A DNA stretch of 40,776 nt from JAXDBW01 sp034678405 (GCA_034678405.1 JAXDBW010000009.1:1-40776), one strand, 5' to 3'. Positions 8,659 to 17,970 are shown, counted from the stretch's first letter. Numbers and translations are program-made. Notes: generated by a model not told the origin, from the sequence alone.

Positions 8659-9210
8659 CTAGATCGTCATTATTTCCTTCTCTTTTGTATCGGCGAGTGC
8701 TTTGATTGAGTCGTTATACTCGTCAACGACGTCCTGAAGCTCTTTTTGATATTGGAACTGATCATCCTCAGTAATCTCCCGTTCAGTCTTTGCATGTTTG
8801 ATTTCTTTCCAAATATCTTCACGAATAGTACGGATACTGACGCGAGCTGATTCTACTTTTTCATGCATGAGCTTTACCAATTCATTACGACGCTCCTCAG
8901 TCAGCGGAGGGATGGGAATACGAATCGCATGCCCTTCATTAACTGGGTTAAAACCTAAATCAGAAGCGATAATCGCTTTTTCCACCTCCTTGGTAGCATT
9001 TTGGTCCCATGGTTGGATGACTAATGAGTGTGAATCAGGAGCGCTAATACTGGCAATCTGCAGAATTGGGGTCATGGTACCGTAGTAGTCTACCTTGATA
9101 TTTTCGACGAGGCCAGGGTGTGCCCTCCCCGTGCGAATATTCGATAGTTCGCCTTTGAGGTGGGCAAGAGCTTCGTCGAACCGTGGGGTGCGAATGATTA
9201 TGTGTGTCAT
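8659..9210 (-). CDS. frr: Ribosome recycling factor
   Basis: With EF-G, this factor splits post-termination ribosomes. The 183-residue length is normal. It contains the family's hallmark helix 'SNIRTGRAHPGLVENIKVDYYG' region (about 22-43), the hinge and head domain 'RIPIPPLTEERRNELVK', and the long C-terminal three-helix bundle. The start follows the upstream Asp-box lipoprotein gene by 11 bases; rseP starts 4 bases downstream. No pyrH precedes it here, unlike many genomes. Confidence 0.96.
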   Translation of the reverse strand: MTHIIIRTPRFDEALAHLKGELSNIRTGRAHPGLVENIKVDYYGTMTPILQIASISAPDSHSLVIQPWDQNATKEVEKAIIASDLGFNPVNEGHAIRIPIPPLTEERRNELVKLMHEKVESARVSIRTIREDIWKEIKHAKTEREITEDDQFQYQKELQDVVDEYNDSIKALADTKEKEIMTI

Positions 9211-9221
9211 AGTGTATACTG

Positions 9222-10277
9222 TTACTTTTGAGCCGGTAACTTGGTGCCCAGGTAGAGGGTGTCGGCAGTTACGGGGTCATTAATTAGGTAATTAATACTC
9301 CTATTGGTCGGGACAGTTTTTAGTGTTTTCCAGGTTGCCCCTCCGTCGTCAGTTTTTAATAAAATATTTCGAACGGCAAAAATAATATTGTTTAAATCGG
9401 TCGGATGATCAATGACCGTAACGATCGGAACCTTGCGGAAATCATATAGCGTCGGAATTTCGTACCATACCGCTCCCCCATCCGTACTGCGGAATATTCC
9501 GCCTGAAGTACCGAGAATGATGTGTTCATTATTTACGTCGATATTGAGCCAGAGTATTCTGAGGGCGCCGGGAAACTCTTTGAGTGGATCAGTGATCACG
9601 CCCCACTCCTCACCTCCATCGATCGATTTATAAATACCCAGTGTTGTTAAGGCAAATAACGTACCAGGGTGTTCAGCGCTGGCTACCAGCCTAGTGATTA
9701 CCGGAGTTTTCCAATCAAGAAGTTGCCAGGTAGTCCCATAGTCAGTACTGCGGATTAAACCGGTGGTAGTAGCGGCATACACAATATTTGAGCGCCCTGG
9801 ATTGACCTGTACCGCTACCAGTGACTGCCCGGGGCGCGTTTCGGTATATATTTCATTCCACGTCTTCCCATCGTCGACACTTTTTAAAATCTTTGAGCCC
9901 TGTGTCACATAAATGACTTTTGGATTTCGGTAGTCGATTGATATGTCGATATAGGTCCCACTTGATAGACTCGTGGGCACCCAGTGGGCACCGAGATCCG
10001 GCGTGACATAAATACCGTTTCCTTCTGTTAGTAGGTACAGTTTGTTGTCGTCCTGAGGGTCAAAGAGCATCTTCACCGTGCCAACACTTCCAATAGTTCG
10101 AGTACCCTTTTCGGTACGGCTGACAAATACTTTTTGGATCCAGTTTTCTCCGAAATCAGTTGAGGCGAAGAACCCACCATCGCTAGTCGAGTCGGACTTT
10201 TTTATATTGCATCCCGTGGCCCCAACCAGTACCGTGACCATGAGTATAATACTCCCGAGGATATAAACACGTTTCAT
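9222..10277 (-). CDS. Lipoprotein with seven Asp-box (BNR/Ycf48-like) repeats
   Basis: I recognise the fold but not a specific function. The 351-residue protein begins with a signal peptide whose hydrophobic stretch ends 'VLVGATGC' (C23), a plausible lipobox, so it is probably anchored on the outer face of the membrane. After that come seven Asp-box motifs of the S/T-x-D-x-G-x-x-W type, including 'STDFGENW', 'SVDDGKTW', 'STDYGTTW', 'SIDGGEEW', 'STDGGAVW' and 'DDGGATW'. They are spaced at about 40-55 residues, which suggests a seven-bladed beta-propeller. Similar proteins include sialidase-like, sortilin-like and Ycf48 photosystem assembly factors; catalytic residues of a sialidase are not evident. 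It lies 3 bases after holB and 11 before frr. Confidence 0.75.
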   Translation of the reverse strand: MKRVYILGSIILMVTVLVGATGCNIKKSDSTSDGGFFASTDFGENWIQKVFVSRTEKGTRTIGSVGTVKMLFDPQDDNKLYLLTEGNGIYVTPDLGAHWVPTSLSSGTYIDISIDYRNPKVIYVTQGSKILKSVDDGKTWNEIYTETRPGQSLVAVQVNPGRSNIVYAATTTGLIRSTDYGTTWQLLDWKTPVITRLVASAEHPGTLFALTTLGIYKSIDGGEEWGVITDPLKEFPGALRILWLNIDVNNEHIILGTSGGIFRSTDGGAVWYEIPTLYDFRKVPIVTVIDHPTDLNNIIFAVRNILLKTDDGGATWKTLKTVPTNRSINYLINDPVTADTLYLGTKLPAQK

Positions 10278-10280
10278 ATA

Positions 10281-11225
10281 TTATGAAGATAAGAGAGTAT
10301 ATTCGAGTAATAGTTGAGGGGTAACGTTGGTGAGTGACAATTTCTGAGCCCTGCGAGCGCGGTCTATCATGGCGCGCAGTTCTCCGAACGAATGCTGGGC
10401 CGCGGCCGTTCGGGTAAGTTGTCCCGGGCTGTGATCGGATAAGAGTGTGCCACTCTTGGATAATAGAACATCGCGGAGAATGCCCACCAGACGATCAAGA
10501 GTATGTTGTACGGATTCCTTTTCTAATGCCCCGCCGAAAAAAGTGGGAATGTGGGCAATACGTTGGGCGGGATTAAGGCTCAGCAGTTTGAGCAAAACGT
10601 TATCTAATGTAGTACGCGCATCTCTGACGGTAGCATCAGAGGCAAAAGCAAGTGCCAATCCCGGTCGACCTTCTGCTAACGTAGCGCATTGCCGAGCTTC
10701 TGCGGATGAAAGTGTATGAACTTGCTGTAGCCAAGAGCTGATTGTTTTTGTTTTGAGGGTATGCATTGGAACCATCACGCACCGTGATTGTATAGTACTC
10801 GGAACGCCGCTGCGATATGTCGCCGTTAAGAAAAATAATGAATCGGCGCGAGGTTCTTCAAGAATTTTGAGCAAAGCATTTGCTGCCGACTCAGTCGCGG
10901 AGTCGATATCTTCGATGAGTACCAGGTGGCTACCGCCCGGCACTACCGGCCTGACAACTAATCTATCATGTAGTAATCGGATCTGATCGACGCTTATGTT
11001 TTGAGCATCCTCTTCCTGGGCAATATGTATGAAATCGGCATTTCGTTCTAGCGGCTCGGCTGGGTTTGCCGCACTGCTCTGGAGTATGACTTGAGCTAGT
11101 GTTTTCTTCCCGATACTGTCTGGTCCATACAAAATATATGCATGTGCTCGTCGCGATGACTGCATCGACTGTAGTAGCATTCGCTGGGTCTCTTCATGAC
11201 CAATAACGGTGGGAGGTGATTCCAT
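10281..11225 (-). CDS. holB: DNA polymerase III delta-prime subunit (clamp-loader ATPase fold)
   Basis: Delta-prime is part of the clamp loader that opens the sliding clamp. I chose the ATG at 11225 (MESPPTVIGHEETQ), giving 314 residues, because it sits 12 bases after a good -10 box; a longer reading would need a TTG at 11276. Visible elements are Walker A-like 'GPDSIGKKT', a Walker B region 'LVLIEDIDSATESAANALL', the 'KILEEP' helix and the 'QSRC' (SRC) motif. The cysteine cluster of the usual zinc module between Walker A and Walker B is missing. Placement at the head of a growth and cell-shape transcription unit is typical enough, although tmk is not adjacent. Confidence 0.88.
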   Translation of the reverse strand: MESPPTVIGHEETQRMLLQSMQSSRRAHAYILYGPDSIGKKTLAQVILQSSAANPAEPLERNADFIHIAQEEDAQNISVDQIRLLHDRLVVRPVVPGGSHLVLIEDIDSATESAANALLKILEEPRADSLFFLTATYRSGVPSTIQSRCVMVPMHTLKTKTISSWLQQVHTLSSAEARQCATLAEGRPGLALAFASDATVRDARTTLDNVLLKLLSLNPAQRIAHIPTFFGGALEKESVQHTLDRLVGILRDVLLSKSGTLLSDHSPGQLTRTAAAQHSFGELRAMIDRARRAQKLSLTNVTPQLLLEYTLLSS

Positions 11226-11237
11226 ATATTCGCATTT

Positions 11238-11243
11238 AGTATA
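11238..11243 (-). promoter_or_regulatory. Extended -10 promoter of holB, near-leaderless
   Basis: The minus strand reads TGC-TATACT, an extended -10 element. The -35 region (GAGCGA at 17 bases) is weak. The box ends 12 bases before the holB ATG, so transcription should start about 6 bases upstream of the codon. It would drive holB through mrdA, a run with no gap above 18 bases. Confidence 0.6.
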
Positions 11244-11284
11244 GCATAAAATAACATAAATCGCTCTATTTGGCAACCCATTCC

Positions 11285-12451
11285 CTAAACGTCTTGGAGG
11301 AGGCAGTCCCAGATTATATCGGCTGTCCGCTTCCAGTTGTACTGCTGAGCGTGTTGAATCCCCTTTTGGGCATATTCGTGGCGCAGCTCCTGGCTTACCG
11401 ATAGGTTGTAGATACTGTCGGCGATGGAGCGTGTTGAATGATACTCTACCGTGATTGCCGCCTGACCGGCAACTTCAGCCGACCCAGTGGTTGTGCTGGT
11501 AATTACGGGCACGCCAGAGGCCATCGCTTCAAGTATGGGTATACCAAATCCCTCATAGGCTGTCACAAATAGAAACACCCGCGCGGCACGCATAATTGCT
11601 GGTATGTCCTCGTGGGGTACCCACCCCAGCTCAATAACTCCTGGTTGGTGCAATGCTTTTTGAAATGCTGCATAATTATGCCCAGGCTTGCCGATAAGTA
11701 CAAAAGAGTAACTACCCCCGCGAGCTCGGTATTCGCGGTAGGCATCGAGCATTACCGCGACGTTCTTTTTTTCTTCGAGACGCCCAATGAATAGAATATA
11801 ATGATCAGGGAGCGAGTACTTTTCTCGAATTAAAACGTTCTCTTCAGGGGTGATTGCTGGATGAAATTCAGAATTATACCCACATGGCGCGACGACAATC
11901 CGCTCAGCCTTGGTATGGTACACATCGATCATTTCTTGCTTCGAAAATGCAGATACCGTGATGATACTGCGTGCCTTGCGAAGCGCTAAGCGAGCCGACC
12001 AACGATGGTAATCGAGCTCTGAACTACCATATTTACCAAGTGATACTATCCTTATGAATATACTCAGCCACTGCGGGCCAATATATTTCTGGCTATAGAG
12101 ATCGCGGAAACGTTCAAACCCAATATCATGGAGGGTGGTAACGGTATTAGACGGAGCGATTATGGGGATTGTGTGAGCGGGCACAAATAGCACATCCGGG
12201 GGGTGCAGAAGCATTTCCCAGGCCAGCCGTATTTGTGTCCACAGTAAGCGAGGCGGCCAGCGCAGAACCCGTACGCGCGTGCGAGGCAGCAGGGCGGGCC
12301 ACTCTGGCCCCAGTGGCTCTTTGGTATAGAGCACAAAATCATGCTCCCGGCCATGCCGAGCCAGCAGCTGCGTTATTACCTCAAAGGCGTACCATTCGGT
12401 CCCTGTCTTATCTGGTACATTTGCCCGAGATGCATCAATCCCGATGCGCAT
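11285..12451 (-). CDS. GT4-family glycosyltransferase
   Basis: This is a GT-B fold retaining glycosyltransferase of family 4, probably moving a hexose from a nucleotide-sugar onto a surface glycan at the inner face of the membrane. It has 388 residues. The N-terminal part includes 'GIDASRANVPDKTGTEWYA', resembling mannosyl- and rhamnosyltransferases. The C-terminal donor domain starts 'YILFIGRLEEKKNV' and has the EX7E signature 'EGFGIPILE', followed by 'AMASGVPVITS'. Its ATG overlaps the second mreB's TAA by one base (TAATG), so the two are tightly coupled. The specific donor and acceptor cannot be told. Confidence 0.88.
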   Translation of the reverse strand: MRIGIDASRANVPDKTGTEWYAFEVITQLLARHGREHDFVLYTKEPLGPEWPALLPRTRVRVLRWPPRLLWTQIRLAWEMLLHPPDVLFVPAHTIPIIAPSNTVTTLHDIGFERFRDLYSQKYIGPQWLSIFIRIVSLGKYGSSELDYHRWSARLALRKARSIITVSAFSKQEMIDVYHTKAERIVVAPCGYNSEFHPAITPEENVLIREKYSLPDHYILFIGRLEEKKNVAVMLDAYREYRARGGSYSFVLIGKPGHNYAAFQKALHQPGVIELGWVPHEDIPAIMRAARVFLFVTAYEGFGIPILEAMASGVPVITSTTTGSAEVAGQAAITVEYHSTRSIADSIYNLSVSQELRHEYAQKGIQHAQQYNWKRTADIIWDCLLQDV

Positions 12452-13461
12452 TATTTCGTCGCTAAAATGCTTTTCTTATATGACTCTAGGTTTTCGAGGG
12501 CTACCCCAGTTCCTTTGGCGACACAGAGTTGTGCTTCATCCGCGACATATGCCGGAATGCCAATCGCCTGTGCAAATAGTTTGTCGAGATTACGGAGTTG
12601 CGAAGTGCCACCAGACAGTACCATACCTTTGTCCATGATGTCCGCAGACAACTCTGGCGGAGTTTCCTGGAGAACGGACTTAATCGCCTGAATCATCCCG
12701 TTGAGCTCGTCCTGGATTGCTTCAGTCACATCAATACTCTCGACGGTCACTGTCTTGGGAAGTCCTTGGATTGAATCCCGGCCGCGTATCTCCATATACA
12801 TAGTTTCTTCAAGTGGCAACGCCGAGCCAATGCCAATTTTTAAGTCCTCGGCTGTCCGTTCACCTATGGCGAGATTATATTTTCGGCGGATATACTCCTG
12901 AATTGCCGCATCAAGTTTTGTGCCCCCGATGCGGACAGATGCATTGGCGACAATCCCTCCCAGAGAGATTACGGCAACCTCAGACGTGCCGCCACCCATA
13001 TCTACAATCATATGTCCAGAGGCGGAGCCAATGGGAATATTTGCACCAATCGCGGCCGCGACCGTTTCCTTAATAATGTAGGCCGCCTTGGCTCCGGCCT
13101 GAAGGGTGGCTTCAATTACGGCACGTCGTTCAGTTGAAGTAATGCCGGCCGGTACCGCAATCATCACCTCGGGGCGGAAAAATCGTACCCCACCGAGCGC
13201 TTTATTAATAAAATATTTAATCATCGCCTCAGTCGTGCGGTAATCGGCGATAACGCCTTCTTTGAGTGGGCGTGACGCCACGATGGTATCCGGAGTACGG
13301 CCAAGCATTTCCTTCGCTTCGAGACCTACCGCCATCACTTTTTTATCACTTAGTGATATGGCTACTACCGATGGTTCATTTATCACAATCCCCCGTCCGG
13401 GTATGTGTACCAGGGAGTTGGTGGTTCCGAGATCAATTGCGAGTTTGCGTGATGAAAGCAC
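12451..13461 (-). CDS. mreB: Second MreB-like actin homologue (stand-alone copy)
   Basis: The 336-residue protein has the full actin-ATPase core: 'AIDLGTTNSLVHIPGRG' (phosphate 1), 'MIVDMGGGTSEVAVISLGG' (phosphate 2) and 'VLSGGTSQLRNLD' (adenosine). It is clearly diverged from the operon copy at 5211-6272. The start is a GTG just ahead of MLSSRKLAID; I see no better upstream codon. It is not followed by mreC or mreD but by a GT4 glycosyltransferase (1-base overlap), and preceded by a DUF4012 protein (28 bases). This context suggests a role in positioning surface-glycan or wall synthesis, which is inference. Confidence 0.92.
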   Translation of the reverse strand: MLSSRKLAIDLGTTNSLVHIPGRGIVINEPSVVAISLSDKKVMAVGLEAKEMLGRTPDTIVASRPLKEGVIADYRTTEAMIKYFINKALGGVRFFRPEVMIAVPAGITSTERRAVIEATLQAGAKAAYIIKETVAAAIGANIPIGSASGHMIVDMGGGTSEVAVISLGGIVANASVRIGGTKLDAAIQEYIRRKYNLAIGERTAEDLKIGIGSALPLEETMYMEIRGRDSIQGLPKTVTVESIDVTEAIQDELNGMIQAIKSVLQETPPELSADIMDKGMVLSGGTSQLRNLDKLFAQAIGIPAYVADEAQLCVAKGTGVALENLESYKKSILATK

Positions 13462-13489
13462 GGCGCTTCTATTCTTATGCTATTTAAAT

Positions 13490-15448
13490 CTAATACGTAA
13501 TCACATACTCAAGGTCTTGCGATAACTGCGTATTGATAAGAGCCTTAGTATGCTCAACCTGTATGGTACTGTCAAGTGGCTTGACCGCATCAGGAATTTC
13601 TTTTAAATCAATTTGCCCAAACAGCGCGTGATTCTTAGCTCCAGCCTGCTTCTGGACTAGCAACGTGTATGTCCCTGCACTAAATTGGTCATATATCCGA
13701 TCCGGTAGTCGGTATTTATAATGTAATGATTTTTTTTCACCCGGCTCGATACAAATAAATGCTCCAAAAACTGTTTTATTATACTCTTCCGTCGTCTCAA
13801 CAGAACCCTCTTCACTAAGCTTACAATCTACCATTGCACCATCATTACTAAGGAGGGTTGATCCCTGCGGCGTATATACCCGTGTATAGGTTCTATACCG
13901 GGTTGTTTTCCAGGTGATAGTACCGGTATTTTCATAATCAATGGTAACATCTGCAATTACATTATCTCGATCGCGTTGGACAGTATAGTGTATGGTTCGC
14001 TGTACCACCGGGTCAGTTTTAAGGCTGGCGAGGTTGGCGTCTATAACCGTCAGATAATCATGATCGACATCCTGTATAGCGCCCCCCCAGTTTTCCTTCA
14101 GTATCATGCTCTGGACATACTCGTCATTTGAGTAAATAAGTATGTGCTTCTGATCAATATTTTGTTGGATCAATTTCCAGAGATCGGGCCACTGGCTTTT
14201 GGGAAGAGAAAGTATATCGTCAAGAATTTTATCAGCCAAGACCCCAATAATTTCCTTACGCTCAGATAACGGAATGCCCTGACGTAAAAACCCCCGCTGC
14301 ACCTGCTCGGATAATAGTTCAATAAAATTATCTGAATTAAATGTAAGTCCACCGACAGATATGTCCCCAGTCAAGGTAAGCAGCGATTCAATAAAAGTGG
14401 GGGTAATAGCAATCGTACCATCTAGATTCTTCTCCGGGCCTCGTTCCTGTGTATAGAACCACTGTGCGGTCTCGCCAGTGGTCGGAAAATCAGGAGACCA
14501 GCTTGCGCCGCGAAGAAATAACTTTGGAGCTGCATTGTATCGTGCCACTTGCCACGGGGCATCTACATCAAGCCACGCCTCGGCCGGTTCATCTAAATTG
14601 TACACGTTATCGGTCGTAAACGAAGTAATATCTCCATCAGATATCTTTAAAATGCCGTAAGTACCTATAAAACCGCCGGACGGTGCCAGCTCCTCATTAT
14701 TCTCAAGGAGAAACAAATATGTCTTTGGCTCTGGGTAGCCGGCTACCAATGGCAATATTTGACTGAGTGAAATTGCCTGATCCAAGCCATCTTGTAATTG
14801 TGGTACCTGCTCTTTGAGTGGAGCAATTAATTCTCTGAGTTTTCCGATCAGTCGGTCATTCGGAATCTCATCGAGATAGGTAACCGCCTCATCGATTGAG
14901 ACTTTTGCCTCCTCGAGTTTCGGTTTTGCATTATATATATCTTCAAGTAGTTGATGGGTCTGCTCTTCGCTGAGCGTGGCGAGACTAATTTCTTCATTCT
15001 GCGTAAGTGGAGTAACTATAGAAGACGCGGTTGCAGAGACTTCTTTAATCGATTGGCCCGTAGAAATACCAACGGCAAACAAATTGTCGACGGCGCGTAC
15101 CTGAGTACCAACCCAGGGGATATATTGCAACCATGAAAACTTTTTAAAAATTTCTTGTGACTCCTGGAAATGTATGATCGCCTCATCGAGAACAGTCTGC
15201 GCCTGGCTGAAATCCTGATCAACCAGTAACTCCTCTGCTTCAAGGAATGCATCTTTGCCTGCAGTGGCTTTTGCTACCAGCTCATGGGCTGGATCCCAAT
15301 AAATCAGCACGAGCAGACCAATGGCCACACATAACCCGGCAGTGATACTGAGGCTATACCAAAGGATTTTTTTTCTCTTTTTGCTTGCTTTTTTCGCTCG
15401 AATTCTGCCCTCTAGGAAGTTGCGTTTTCGTGTTTTCATAACGCTCAT
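13490..15448 (-). CDS. DUF4012-family membrane-anchored protein
   Basis: The function of this family is unknown. The 652-residue protein has a very basic N-terminus (about 1-27), one membrane segment (about 28-50), and a long, probably extracytoplasmic part. That part begins with an alpha-helical region (about 60-215). It then carries the family's characteristic 'LFLLENNEELAPSGGFIGTYG' segment around residues 245-265, and later a beta-rich tail. The family is common in Patescibacteria and Actinobacteria and often lies in polysaccharide loci, as here, between a glycan cluster and a second mreB. It has a strong promoter 70 bases upstream. A second ATG three codons in (MKTRKR) is equally possible. 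Confidence 0.85.
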   Translation of the reverse strand: MSVMKTRKRNFLEGRIRAKKASKKRKKILWYSLSITAGLCVAIGLLVLIYWDPAHELVAKATAGKDAFLEAEELLVDQDFSQAQTVLDEAIIHFQESQEIFKKFSWLQYIPWVGTQVRAVDNLFAVGISTGQSIKEVSATASSIVTPLTQNEEISLATLSEEQTHQLLEDIYNAKPKLEEAKVSIDEAVTYLDEIPNDRLIGKLRELIAPLKEQVPQLQDGLDQAISLSQILPLVAGYPEPKTYLFLLENNEELAPSGGFIGTYGILKISDGDITSFTTDNVYNLDEPAEAWLDVDAPWQVARYNAAPKLFLRGASWSPDFPTTGETAQWFYTQERGPEKNLDGTIAITPTFIESLLTLTGDISVGGLTFNSDNFIELLSEQVQRGFLRQGIPLSERKEIIGVLADKILDDILSLPKSQWPDLWKLIQQNIDQKHILIYSNDEYVQSMILKENWGGAIQDVDHDYLTVIDANLASLKTDPVVQRTIHYTVQRDRDNVIADVTIDYENTGTITWKTTRYRTYTRVYTPQGSTLLSNDGAMVDCKLSEEGSVETTEEYNKTVFGAFICIEPGEKKSLHYKYRLPDRIYDQFSAGTYTLLVQKQAGAKNHALFGQIDLKEIPDAVKPLDSTIQVEHTKALINTQLSQDLEYVITY

Positions 15449-15525
15449 GCGCTGGTTTTAAAAATGCCGCCTGGGTACATACAATACCATATATACTATA
15501 TGAGATTCGCCATGCAGCAGGGATT

Positions 15526-15554
15526 ATTATAACAGGCGCTGTACTGAAACTCAA
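15526..15554 (-). promoter_or_regulatory. Strong promoter of the DUF4012-mreB2-GT4 unit
   Basis: The minus strand reads TTGAGT, a 17-base spacer ending in TGT, then a perfect TATAAT, so the -10 is of the extended type. The predicted start near 15519 leaves a leader of about 70 bases. It lies in the 144-base gap after the GT-C gene, which otherwise holds nothing I recognise. Confidence 0.72.
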
Positions 15555-15592
15555 GGTCTAACCGAGGCAATACAGCCGGGAGAATAGGGGTA

Positions 15593-17098
15593 TCAAAACC
15601 CTGTTTGGGAATAGGTAAAATGATACAGTGTGCCAATTTCAGTAACAACATTTCTATTGTAGAGGCTGTAATCAAACGGGCGCACAGCCTTAGAAAACTG
15701 GAGTGGAGCGACGATTTCAAAATTATCATTAATCACTTCCATGAGACCGGGCACTCTATCAAACGCGCCGTAGTCATCTATATACTGATATGTTCCATCG
15801 GCAATCGTTGCGAAAAAGGCATTGGTCGGTAACAGTTCAGCTTCGGCGATTTGTCCATAGGTATATGGGTCAATGACAACTGCAGTTTTGGATGCGTAGG
15901 CGACAAGCGGATCTTCAGCTAACGCTGTGGTGCCCTCGCCTATTATTGATATTTCTTCATTGAATACCGCGAGACGCTCATGTACATAGTCCTCGGTTTG
16001 CCACGGCAGAGCGGAAAAAGACCATAACGATAAAAAAAAGATCGTCAGGATAACGCCAGTAAACAGTTGAGAAGATGGTAATCGTTGGAACGTATCCCAT
16101 GACATACCGATAGCCGATGCAAGTATCAGTGCCACCACAAATTCAAGCAAATAGTTTTGAATCCCTCCGTCTCTTAATAGCATTAAGAACGTGCCAAAAC
16201 TACTGATGAAATACAGCGAAAAGAAATCCCGTGGTTTCTGAACGACCCTTCGCAGTCCGATAATAACAAGCGGGAGCGCAGAAATGAGCGTTAAAACCGT
16301 TATCCTAAAGGCGGTATGAACATTACTATACGGTACGGCACTGGGATATATAAATATTTGTCGAAAAAATTCGCCCTCTGTAAAAAAGCTCAGCGCCGCA
16401 ACTCCGGTACCGACAAAGAATGCATAACTTGCGGCAAATACGAGCGCCTGTTTTCTATTGGTACATAGCAGCGTTATAAATGCGGCTATTGGCGCAAATA
16501 TAAAGCTCTGTTTGGTAAAGAAAGCTAGGGCAAAAATAAGTGGAACCCAAATATATCTCACGCGAGGGGTGGCTTCTCGACGAGTAAAAATGTAAATACC
16601 AATTATAATAAGGAGCACGCCCAGCATATCGGGACGGGCAATGCTGCTCCACTGAGAAACTATAAATCCACTGAGAAAAAGGAGGGCTGACAAACTAGCC
16701 GCGTATACGCTGCCGGTTGCTTTCTTCACTAAGTACCAGATAGTTAGGCCGGTACTCAGGTAAAAAACAAAGGTTGCGCCACGCAAAACTACTATACTAC
16801 TTTCCGTAATCTTGAATAGGAATGCGCCAACGTAGTTATAGAGCGGTGTATAAAAACCAAAAATATACGGCACGCTCTCTACGTGCTGATAAATCGATTG
16901 TCCTCTTAAAATTGAAAGTGTATTGGTAAAAATAAACCCTTCTGCATAATCAAGACGGAAGGGCACGGCTGCAACAATAAAAAACTTCCATACTGCAGCT
17001 ATGGCCGCAGCCAGCGGCACAACTATGAGTAGGGCTTTTGCGACGGTAATTCTATCAGGATGGCTGAGTCTTTTTTGGGAATCGGTCAGGGCCAACAT
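15593..17098 (-). CDS. GT-C-type membrane glycosyltransferase (PMT/ArnT-like)
   Basis: This looks like a polytopic glycosyltransferase using a polyprenyl-phosphate sugar on the outer face of the membrane. The 501-residue protein has about ten hydrophobic segments between residues 20 and 375. A short loop after the first one contains 'FRLDYAEGF', whose acidic residues match the catalytic loop of GT-C enzymes. A soluble C-terminal part of about 120 residues follows. It ends with TGA, supporting the standard code. It is the last gene of the polysaccharide run. The precise sugar is unknown, and family membership rests on topology plus the acidic loop. Confidence 0.7.
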   Translation of the reverse strand: MLALTDSQKRLSHPDRITVAKALLIVVPLAAAIAAVWKFFIVAAVPFRLDYAEGFIFTNTLSILRGQSIYQHVESVPYIFGFYTPLYNYVGAFLFKITESSIVVLRGATFVFYLSTGLTIWYLVKKATGSVYAASLSALLFLSGFIVSQWSSIARPDMLGVLLIIIGIYIFTRREATPRVRYIWVPLIFALAFFTKQSFIFAPIAAFITLLCTNRKQALVFAASYAFFVGTGVAALSFFTEGEFFRQIFIYPSAVPYSNVHTAFRITVLTLISALPLVIIGLRRVVQKPRDFFSLYFISSFGTFLMLLRDGGIQNYLLEFVVALILASAIGMSWDTFQRLPSSQLFTGVILTIFFLSLWSFSALPWQTEDYVHERLAVFNEEISIIGEGTTALAEDPLVAYASKTAVVIDPYTYGQIAEAELLPTNAFFATIADGTYQYIDDYGAFDRVPGLMEVINDNFEIVAPLQFSKAVRPFDYSLYNRNVVTEIGTLYHFTYSQTGF

Positions 17099-17145
17099 CA
17101 GAAAATTTCTTAACTCGAATGCATCGAGGGAGACAAATCGTGTAT

Positions 17146-17970
17146 TTACACATGCGCTCGCGGTAAATCTTTACCGGCGTATTTGATTACATATTTAAAC
17201 CAGGACGTAATATGTATGCGTGTTTGTCTGTTCAGAATCACCGAAATGACACCGCTTTGTTTCGCGGATCCCCGACCATGATAATGCACAATTTCAGTAT
17301 CAGAAATATACATAACTTTCCAGTCGTGTTCCCAAAACCGCCGACACCAGTCTACGTCTTCATAGTACATGAAGAATCGCTCATCCATAAGCCCAACATG
17401 CTCCAGGGCGTCATGGCGAACGATCATACCAGTCCCGATCACCCAATCAACCGGGATCGTTTCATTATGGTTCCAATCGAGCATGAGGAAATCCCGAATA
17501 GCTCGTTTCGCAAACGGCAGCTTACCAAAAAAAGTCCGGCGGTACACCGGATACAGAAATTTAGGAAAACGGCAGCACGAGGCTTGGGTTGTGCCATCAG
17601 CATTGATTAATTTAGGACCAGCGAGACCAACCGCAGGATGTGCATCCATGAACTCTACCATGCGCTCAAGTGCGCGGGGCTGGACAATGGTTGTGTCCAT
17701 ATTGAGAATTAGGTAGTAGCGGCACTCGGTTGATTTGATCCCGACGTTAACTCCTTTGGCATACCCTCCATTGTATTCCAGTGGAATTAAGCGTACTTCA
17801 GGAAACTGTTCTCGTACCATTGCGGTACTGTCGTCATGAGAGTTGTTATCAACAACGGTGATGCTCCATTTAATTGTGGCACCGGCCAAACTATTAAAAA
17901 GAGAACGGAGACACTGCCGCAGGAGTCCCCGTGCGTTATAATTTACGATAATGATGGATAAATCGTTCAT
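17146..17970 (-). CDS. GT2-family glycosyltransferase (rhamnosyltransferase-like)
   Basis: This is a GT-A fold inverting glycosyltransferase of 274 residues. It starts 'LSIIIVNYNARGLLRQCLRSL', the usual nucleotide-binding strand. It continues with 'VVDNNSHDDSTAMVREQFP' and 'NGGYAKGVNVGIK', has a DxD-type metal site in 'LILNMDTT', and ends with 'FFMYYEDVDWCRRFWEHDW', whose ED motif holds the catalytic base. It is close in pattern to the GT2 protein at 19541-20410. It has its own promoter, whose -35 box lies inside the end of the upstream ligase gene. Confidence 0.9.
   Translation of the reverse strand: MNDLSIIIVNYNARGLLRQCLRSLFNSLAGATIKWSITVVDNNSHDDSTAMVREQFPEVRLIPLEYNGGYAKGVNVGIKSTECRYYLILNMDTTIVQPRALERMVEFMDAHPAVGLAGPKLINADGTTQASCCRFPKFLYPVYRRTFFGKLPFAKRAIRDFLMLDWNHNETIPVDWVIGTGMIVRHDALEHVGLMDERFFMYYEDVDWCRRFWEHDWKVMYISDTEIVHYHGRGSAKQSGVISVILNRQTRIHITSWFKYVIKYAGKDLPRAHV

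Noticed and set aside
17212..17716. Two overlapping plus-strand open frames of 115-132 codons
   Set aside because: They lie wholly within the GT2 gene on the other strand and show no family motif or promoter.
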